Position numbers and translations under genes: made by a program. 9,778 nucleotides of DNA from positions 1-9,778 of the forward strand of contig VGOX01000056.1 of assembly GCA_016875755.1 (NCBI GenBank), written 5' to 3'. Origin of the DNA: Chloroflexota bacterium. GTDB taxonomy: Bacteria > Chloroflexota > Anaerolineae > Anaerolineales > Villigracilaceae. A model generated the notes under the pieces. It did not search any database. It saw only the letters and a list, made by a program, of their open reading frames with translations, and was not told where the DNA came from. Positions 1 through 4,424 of this stretch are shown here, piece by piece. The first letter of the stretch is position 1. Each line of letters opens with the position of its first letter.

Positions 1-885
1 CGCCGCTTCCTGTGCCGTCGCACCGCGATGCGTGACCCACGCCCGCACTTCGTCCTCGCCGACGGTGAAGAAGGTCTGTTCCTTCAACAATTCGTAGGAG
101 ACGTTGATCATGCGGTTGAGGCTGAGTTCCTTGATGCCATATTCTTCCATAAAGATCGCCGCATCGTCAGCAGGCAGCTGCGAAATTTCCATTTCGAGCT
201 TGCCCATCAACGCAATGGATGGATGGTCAAGTTTACTGCCGTCAGGAGTGGATTGTCCCTCGCCAAGGTTGAACACGGTGAGGATCGGTTTGCGTGTGAG
301 CAAGCCGAAACTGGAGAGTTCCTTCAATTCTTCAGCAGTGTATTCAAGGTCGCGTAACGGTTTGCTATCAGAGAGAGTGGTGTGCAGCTTCTCGAATAAG
401 TCCGTCTGGCGGGCGTTGAGGGCTTTGTCAGTGCCGCCTTTTTTGCGTTCTTCGGCCAGGCGTTCCAATTTGCGTTCCACAGCCACCAGATCGTTCAGCA
501 GTAATTCACCTGTCATCATCTCTACGTCCCGCAGCGGATTGATGCTGCCGCTGGGGTGCATGACCAGGTCGCTTTCAAAGGCGCGTACGACCAGCAGCAA
601 ACCGTCCATTTGGTTGAGTTGATTTAACAGTTGCCCGGAAATGCCGCTTTTGGCGGACCCGGTTTCCAGTCCGGCAATGTCCGCGTAGGTCACACGGGCG
701 TAGACCGTTTTCCGTGGGTTGAACATCTTTGAGAGGGCGTCGACGCGCGGGTCGGGTACATCCACTACAGATTGGTGTACCTCAATTCGTCCCGCCGAGG
801 CGGTGGTGGGGGCGTTTCCGCGGGTGATCGCGTTGAAAATGGTGGTCTTTCCAGATTGGGGCAGTCCGATAATTCCTAGCTTCAT
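1..885 (-). CDS. ychF: Ribosome-binding ATPase/GTPase YchF (Obg family), 3' end beyond the window
   Basis: Translating the reverse strand from the ATG at 885-883 gives 295 open codons running off position 1; the family is usually about 360 residues, so roughly 65 C-terminal residues are missing. Visible motifs are the P-loop GLPQSGKTT (residues 7-15), the G3 motif DIAGL (69-73), a helical, charged insertion (about 120-155) and FNLGE (205-209). In the last of these the usual NKxD specificity motif is replaced by NxxE, the signature of YchF/OLA1, which binds ATP at least as well as GTP. His110 in MHPSG aligns with the histidine that replaces the catalytic glutamine of classical GTPases. The TGS domain begins near residue 270 (TFFTVGEDEVRAW). 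YchF binds ribosomes and is linked to stress responses and translation control. The start is supported by GAAGG about 6 bases upstream. The P-loop QSGKTT differs from the common NVGKS form. No clear promoter was found for it in the divergent gap with tRNA-Leu. Confidence 0.95.
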   Translation of the reverse strand, partial: MKLGIIGLPQSGKTTIFNAITRGNAPTTASAGRIEVHQSVVDVPDPRVDALSKMFNPRKTVYARVTYADIAGLETGSAKSGISGQLLNQLNQMDGLLLVVRAFESDLVMHPSGSINPLRDVEMMTGELLLNDLVAVERKLERLAEERKKGGTDKALNARQTDLFEKLHTTLSDSKPLRDLEYTAEELKELSSFGLLTRKPILTVFNLGEGQSTPDGSKLDHPSIALMGKLEMEISQLPADDAAIFMEEYGIKELSLNRMINVSYELLKEQTFFTVGEDEVRAWVTHRGATAQEAA

Positions 886-939
886 TTCTTTCCTTCTGTA
901 TGGTTGAATGTTATGGCAGGTATGCCGTGTAGATTTGCC

Positions 940-967
940 TTGACCTTGCGGTTGGGAGTGGTATACT
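940..967 (+). promoter_or_regulatory. Sigma70-type promoter of tRNA-Leu
   Basis: A -35 box TTGACC (940-945) and a -10 box TATACT (962-967) are separated by 16 bases; each matches consensus at five of six positions. Transcription would begin near 974, giving a leader of about 30 bases before the mature tRNA at 1006. The position between the divergent ychF start and the tRNA fits a dedicated tRNA promoter. Confidence 0.75.
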
Positions 968-1005
968 TGCGTTCGCACCGCTGATGCGGGATGTTCGACA
1001 AATGA

Positions 1006-1088
1006 GCCGAAGTGGCGGAATAGGCAGACGCGCACGACTCAAAATCGTGTTCCCAACGGGAATGAGGGTTCGATTCCCTCCTTCGGCA
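1006..1088 (+). tRNA. tRNA-Leu (anticodon CAA)
   Basis: The 83-base gene folds as a class II (long variable arm) tRNA. The acceptor stem GCCGAAG (1006-1012) pairs with CTTCGGC (1081-1087), with discriminator A at 1088. The anticodon stem CACGA/TCGTG encloses loop CTCAAAA, so the anticodon is CAA, reading UUG leucine codons. The variable arm forms TTCCC-AAC-GGGAA, and the T arm is GAGGG-TTCGATT-CCCTC. The 3' CCA is not encoded (CAC follows the discriminator), so it must be added by a CCA-adding enzyme. The gene stands alone, with its own promoter upstream and a hairpin terminator about 45 bases downstream. Confidence 0.97.
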
Positions 1089-1134
1089 CACAGGCAAATC
1101 CAACGCGGTATTATATCTTACCACCGCAACCACA

Positions 1135-1170
1135 AAACGTCCTCCCAGTGGAGGACGTTTGAGTTTTATA
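1135..1170 (+). terminator. Intrinsic terminator after tRNA-Leu
   Basis: A perfect 11-bp stem, AAACGTCCTCC (1135-1145) with GGAGGACGTTT (1150-1160), closes a CAGT tetraloop and is followed by GAGTTTTATA. It separates the tRNA unit from the glgC unit. The T-run after the stem is short (four T's after GAG), but the stem itself ends in TTT. Confidence 0.85.
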
Positions 1171-1189
1171 TGTATTTCCCATGATGCAA

Positions 1190-1217
1190 TTGACATTGCT
1201 TTCGTCAAAAGTAAAAT
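1190..1217 (+). promoter_or_regulatory. Sigma70-type promoter of the microprotein-glgC unit
   Basis: A perfect -35 box TTGACA (1190-1195) is followed after 16 bases by TAAAAT (1212-1217), five of six to the -10 consensus. Transcription would start near 1224, leaving about 72 bases of 5' leader before the microprotein ATG at 1296. It lies just downstream of the tRNA terminator and upstream of two co-directional genes. Confidence 0.7.
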
Positions 1218-1295
1218 GGAAGTAGAGAAAACTTATCGCTCCAAAAAACGTAGATTCCCATGGAAGAGTGCCTCGTTTTTTCTGGAGAAACGAAT

Positions 1296-1400
1296 ATGAA
1301 ACTTAACCTGCTGTTTATCGTCATTGATATTTTGATCCTGCTGGCATATCCCATCGTATATATTATCCATCGCATTCGTAAGGCGATGGGTGTAAAATAG
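1296..1400 (+). CDS. 34-residue single-span membrane microprotein
   Basis: This frame encodes 34 residues beginning MKLNLLFIVIDILILLAYP. Residues 3-24 form one very hydrophobic segment long enough to cross the membrane, and the C-terminus is basic (HRIRKAMGVK), so by the positive-inside rule the tail should be cytoplasmic. The start is supported by GGAG (1284-1287) about 8 bases before the ATG; the TAG stop is at 1398-1400. It sits between a strong promoter and glgC, 50 bases ahead of the glgC start, and is probably cotranscribed with it. Gene-like organisation, a coherent transmembrane design and its own ribosome site argue for a real gene. I do not know a function. It could instead act as a translated leader peptide affecting glgC. 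Confidence 0.65.
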   Translation: MKLNLLFIVIDILILLAYPIVYIIHRIRKAMGVK

Positions 1401-1450
1401 GGAAAATCTCGCCGTAAGCGTTTTACAAAAACGAATTCCAGGAGGCTCAT

Positions 1451-2698
1451 ATGCCGTCATTGAACGAAGTCCTGGCAGTCATCCTTGGGGGAGGACGCGG
1501 GGCACGCTTATATCCGCTCACCCAGATGCGCTCGAAGCCAGCTGTGCCGATTGCGGGAAAGTACCGTCTCATTGATATTCCCATTAGCAATTGTATTAAT
1601 TCAGAGATCTTCCGTATTGCGATTCTGACGCAGTTCAACTCGGTGTCGCTGCATCGCCATATTACCCGCACCTATAATTTTGATTCGTTCCATGCGGGTT
1701 GGGTGCAGATCTGGGCGGCAGAGCAAACCCTGGAAAGCGCGGATTGGTATCAGGGTACGGCCGATGCGGTCCGCAAGCAGATCATGGAGATATTGTCCAC
1801 GGGTTCTAAGTATGTGCTGATACTTGCAGGCGACCATCTCTATCGCATGGATTACAAAGCGATGGCGGAATATCACTGGAAGAATCAGGCTGATATCACC
1901 GTCGCTGTGCAGCCAGTTTCAAAGGAAGAGGTGACGCGTTTTGGCATCCTGAAGCGTGAAGCGGATGGGCGCATCTCTGATTTTGTTGAGAAGCCAAAAG
2001 ATCCCGAAGTCCAAAAGAAATATATCAGCCGTGATGACCCCGAACAGCCTTTCCTTGGTTCGATGGGTATTTATATGTTCAACACCAAGGTGTTGATCGA
2101 TCTGTTGACGAACTTCCCCAACCATGATGATTTTGGCGGCGATATCATTCCGCAGGCGATCAACTCGCATGCGGTTTTTGGTTTCGATTTCGACGGGTAC
2201 TGGCAGGATATTGGAACCATCCGCTCGTTCTATGAAACGAACCTGATGTTGACCACATCTGAAACGCCTTTCAATTTTTACGATGCCAAACAACCCATCT
2301 ATACTGAAACGCGCTATCTGCCCGCTTCCACGGTGGAGGATAGCAACTTGAAGGATGTGTTGATCGCGGACGGCAGCCGTATTCTCAGGTCGGAGATCAG
2401 TCACTCCATCATTGGCATTCGCAGCCAGATCGCGGCGGGTTGTGTGATCAAGGATAGCATTGTGATGGGTTCGGATTATTTCGAGCGTGGTTCTCAGGAG
2501 ATTCCGATCGGTATTGGCGCGAATTGCCACATCGAAGGTGCGATCCTCGACAAGAATGCGCGTGTTGGTGATAATGTCACCATCCGTCCTTTCCCGCGGA
2601 ATATGGATATTGACAATGAGAAATGGTATGTGCGCGACGGGATCGTTATCATCCCCAAGGATACAGAACTTCCGTCTGGTACGACCATTGCTCCGTAG
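1451..2698 (+). CDS. glgC: Glucose-1-phosphate adenylyltransferase (ADP-glucose pyrophosphorylase)
   Basis: The 415-residue enzyme makes ADP-glucose and pyrophosphate from ATP and glucose-1-phosphate, the committed step of bacterial glycogen synthesis in the cytoplasm. The nucleotidyltransferase domain shows GGGRGARLYPLT (13-24), SKPAVPIAGKYRLID (28-42), GTADAVR (102-108), GDHLYRMDY with its catalytic aspartate (127-135), the sugar-phosphate-binding lysine motif FVEKPKDP (178-185), DFGGDIIP (227-234) and YWQDIGTI (250-257). Residues from about 290 form the left-handed beta-helix, with hexapeptide-like spacing, ending in VRDGIVIIPKDTELPSGT. Length and C-terminus resemble plant/cyanobacterial enzymes, a group usually under allosteric control. 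The start is fixed by a perfect AGGAGG (1440-1445) five bases before the ATG. No glgA, glgB or glgP is present in the window. A strong terminator follows the stop. Confidence 0.97.
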   Translation: MPSLNEVLAVILGGGRGARLYPLTQMRSKPAVPIAGKYRLIDIPISNCINSEIFRIAILTQFNSVSLHRHITRTYNFDSFHAGWVQIWAAEQTLESADWYQGTADAVRKQIMEILSTGSKYVLILAGDHLYRMDYKAMAEYHWKNQADITVAVQPVSKEEVTRFGILKREADGRISDFVEKPKDPEVQKKYISRDDPEQPFLGSMGIYMFNTKVLIDLLTNFPNHDDFGGDIIPQAINSHAVFGFDFDGYWQDIGTIRSFYETNLMLTTSETPFNFYDAKQPIYTETRYLPASTVEDSNLKDVLIADGSRILRSEISHSIIGIRSQIAAGCVIKDSIVMGSDYFERGSQEIPIGIGANCHIEGAILDKNARVGDNVTIRPFPRNMDIDNEKWYVRDGIVIIPKDTELPSGTTIAP

Positions 2699-2714
2699 CT
2701 GTTGAATTTATTAC

Positions 2715-2755
2715 AAAAGGAGGCGGTCGCTTCAAAAGTGACTGCCTCCTTTTTT
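2715..2755 (+). terminator. Intrinsic terminator after glgC
   Basis: An 18-bp stem, from AAAAGGAGGC at 2715 to TT at 2732, pairs with 2736-2753 around a CAA loop. Two positions pair as G-U in RNA, the rest are Watson-Crick. The 3' arm runs into TTTTTT. It closes the glgC unit 17 bases after its stop codon. The A-rich 5' arm would also give a U-run on the opposite strand. Confidence 0.92.
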
Positions 2756-2782
2756 CTTAATGCTCACGTAATTGCATTTTTT

Positions 2783-2801
2783 TTACGCGCAGGATGCGTA
2801 A
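2783..2801 (+). promoter_or_regulatory. Inverted repeat TTACGC-N7-GCGTAA, possible operator
   Basis: Perfect 6-bp arms TTACGC (2783-2788) and GCGTAA (2796-2801) flank GCAGGAT. The repeat lies about 17 bases upstream of the extended -10 element, covering the place where a -35 box would be and where none is recognisable. That position would suit a regulator binding site, but short palindromes occur by chance and no regulator gene is adjacent. Confidence 0.25.
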
Positions 2802-2817
2802 GTCAACATTGATATTA

Positions 2818-2826
2818 TGCTATACT
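2818..2826 (+). promoter_or_regulatory. Extended -10 promoter of the membrane/ATPase operon
   Basis: TGCTATACT (2818-2826) is an extended -10 element (TGN plus TATACT). At 15-19 bases upstream there is no acceptable -35 box, which extended -10 promoters can tolerate. Transcription would begin near 2832-2834, only about 3-5 bases before the ATG at 2837, so the mRNA would be almost leaderless. This is the only promoter-like site seen ahead of the operon after the glgC terminator. Confidence 0.5.
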
Positions 2827-2836
2827 CGCAATAACT

Positions 2837-3085
2837 ATGAAGTCACCACGCGAATTTTGGCATCATTGGGCTGAATCCCTGCGCCAATATCAGCTTCACG
2901 ATCTGGTCGCCTCGTTTCTCGAAGCAGGAAGTCCGCTTGCCCTGCTCGGAGCGCAGGCGATTTATTTTAGCGGCGGCTTTATCAAAAGCGATCAACTCAC
3001 CGCTCTTGCCAACATGCTCGAGGAGGAAACTGAAGCGCGTGCATTCGCATCCTTCCTTCTGCGCGAAGGAGCAGACCCATCATGA
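2837..3085 (+). CDS. Small uncharacterised helical protein, first gene of the operon
   Basis: The 82-residue product begins MKSPREFWHHWAESLRQYQL. It appears to be mostly helical and soluble: an amphipathic N-terminal helix rich in aromatics (W8, W11), a hydrophobic middle (SPLALLGAQAIYFSGGFI, about 32-49) and an acidic helix with EEETEARAF near the C-terminus. The middle is too polar and glycine-rich for a convincing membrane span, though peripheral membrane contact is possible. ATG at 2837 is the only usable start: an in-frame TGA stands at 2810 and no ATG, GTG or TTG codon lies between. There is no Shine-Dalgarno sequence. The stop overlaps the next start as ATGA (3082-3085), indicating translational coupling. 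I do not recognise a function; position suggests a cytoplasmic partner of the membrane proteins that follow. Confidence 0.8.
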   Translation: MKSPREFWHHWAESLRQYQLHDLVASFLEAGSPLALLGAQAIYFSGGFIKSDQLTALANMLEEETEARAFASFLLREGADPS

Positions 3086-3813
3086 CAGCCCTTTTAATTA
3101 TCACCGTCACTGCATTTCTCCTGTTGATCATTACATTATGGAAGCGCAAAGCGCCTGCCCGCCTGCGGGATATCCCCGCTCTGACGCGGCTGTATCGCAT
3201 TCTTGGCTTAAGCATTGAGGATGGCACGCGTCTGCATGTCTCGCTCGGGCATGGCAGCCTGTTGGATGCGCGCGGAGGTTCTGCGTTTGCGGGGTTGGCC
3301 GCCCTGCGTATCATTGCCGAACGCACCTCTGTCAGTGACATGCCCACCGTCGCATCTGCGGGAGATTCGCCGCTGGGTCTGTTGACCCAGGACACTCTTC
3401 AGTCTGGGTACAAAGCTGCCGGGGTCGAAGAACTCTACGTCCCGACAACTGGACGCGTTACGGGTCTTAGCCCGTTCAGCTATGCAGCGGGCGTAATGAA
3501 CATTACTCAAAATGAAAACGTCTCTGCCAACATTCTGCTCGGGCATTTGGGTCCAGAAGCTGCCTTGCTTGCCGAAGCCTCTGAGCGTGAAAACGTCCCT
3601 GTGATCGGTGCGAGCGACAACCTGACCGGGCAGGCGATCCTCTTTGCCAATGGACAGGATGCGCTCATCGGTGAGGAACTCTTTGCCGTCGGTGCGTATC
3701 TTGGCGCGGGAGCGTCCCATGCGGCCAGCCTCACCGTGCAGGATATTCTGCGCTGGCTGGTCATCCTTGCCTTGTTGGGCGGTGCAGCCGCGAAATTTCT
3801 GGGGGTGCTCTAA
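3082..3813 (+). CDS. DUF6754-like protein with membrane anchors at both ends
   Basis: The 243-residue protein has an N-terminal membrane span (about 3-20, ALLIITVTAFLLLIITLW) followed by KRKAPAR, and a C-terminal span (about 223-242). By the positive-inside rule the roughly 200-residue domain between them lies in the cytoplasm. That domain includes TRLHVSLGHGSLLDARGG, SAFAGLAAL, PTVASAGDSPLGLL, SPFSYAAGVM, NILLGHLGPEAALLAEA and ALIGEELFAVGAYLGAG. Alternating strands and small-residue-rich helices suggest an alpha/beta fold. From memory this matches proteins annotated DUF6754 in Chloroflexota; no reaction is known. GAAGGAG (3065-3071) lies 10 bases before the ATG. The start overlaps the previous gene by 4 bases, and the stop overlaps the next start by one. 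No classical catalytic motif is apparent. Confidence 0.85.
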   Translation: MTALLIITVTAFLLLIITLWKRKAPARLRDIPALTRLYRILGLSIEDGTRLHVSLGHGSLLDARGGSAFAGLAALRIIAERTSVSDMPTVASAGDSPLGLLTQDTLQSGYKAAGVEELYVPTTGRVTGLSPFSYAAGVMNITQNENVSANILLGHLGPEAALLAEASERENVPVIGASDNLTGQAILFANGQDALIGEELFAVGAYLGAGASHAASLTVQDILRWLVILALLGGAAAKFLGVL

Positions 3814-4424
3814 TGCGCATTATTACCGCAGTGATCGCCATCGCCACGGGTACGCTCATCCTTCTCGGCTATTTCTTTGAAGCCTTTACAGACATTCAAA
3901 CTCTTTTACTCAACTGGGCGGTCATCCTCGCTGGAGTTGCGGCCATCGTCGGCATCTTCAACTTGATCGCTGTGCATGCGGATAAGATCCGCCGCGCTGA
4001 AAAGGGAAGTGTGTACAGCGCGCTTCTTCTCATCGGGTTGGTTGGTACTTTGCTCGTTGGCATGCTCCTCACTCCCCGACACCCCGTCATGCAGCTGCTT
4101 CTCAATGGCATCATCCTGCCTGTCGAAGCTGCCCTGATGGCGCTTCTTGCAGTTTCCCTGTTGTACGCGGCCATTCGTCTCCTGCGCCGCCGCACAGATG
4201 TAATGGGAATCGTATTCCTGCTGACTGCCATCATTCTCTTCCTTGGCTCTGCAACATTGCCATTCGGCGACATGCCATTGTTCGGCACGCTCATCCATCC
4301 CTGGGTCACACAGATCTGGGCGCTTGGCGGCGCACGCGGAATTTTGATCGGTGTGGCGTTGGGCACGTTGACCACCGGTCTGCGCGTCTTATTTGGCGTT
4401 GACCGTCCGTATGGGGGCAACTAA
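3813..4424 (+). CDS. Six-helix integral membrane protein, uncharacterised
   Basis: The 203-residue product is dominated by hydrophobic segments at about 3-21, 33-54, 68-87, 96-118, 130-148 and 168-190. The loop KIRRAEKGS (58-66) and the RLLRRRTD segment (near 122-129) are basic, placing them in the cytoplasm together with the N-terminus. The end GARGILIGVALGTLTTGLR followed by VLFGVDRPYGG has a conserved look, and a short external loop (LPFGDMPLFGTLIHPWVTQ) precedes it. There is no transporter, protease or enzyme signature I can name. The start at TAATG overlaps the previous stop by one base, with GGGGGTG (3801-3807) as ribosome site. It is probably a membrane subunit of the complex encoded by this operon. 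Confidence 0.85.
   Translation: MRIITAVIAIATGTLILLGYFFEAFTDIQTLLLNWAVILAGVAAIVGIFNLIAVHADKIRRAEKGSVYSALLLIGLVGTLLVGMLLTPRHPVMQLLLNGIILPVEAALMALLAVSLLYAAIRLLRRRTDVMGIVFLLTAIILFLGSATLPFGDMPLFGTLIHPWVTQIWALGGARGILIGVALGTLTTGLRVLFGVDRPYGGN

Noticed and set aside
104..622. Plus-strand open frame of 172 codons, and a shorter one at 28-357
   Set aside because: Both lie opposite ychF, whose reverse-strand translation is clearly the real protein; the products are low-complexity serine/arginine sequence with no family resemblance.
1190..1208. Inverted repeat TTGAC-N9-GTCAA over the glgC-unit promoter
   Set aside because: The arms are only 5 bp and one of them is simply the -35 box; chance occurrence is likely.
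1419..1433. Small hairpin CGTTTT-ACA-AAAACG between the microprotein and glgC
   Set aside because: Six mostly A-T pairs with a 3-base loop and no T-run: too weak for a terminator, and too far from the AGGAGG to mask it convincingly.
1919..2530. Minus-strand open frame of 203 codons opposite glgC
   Set aside because: It is fully antisense to a well-conserved enzyme and has no ribosome site or recognisable protein features; it is a by-product of glgC codon use.
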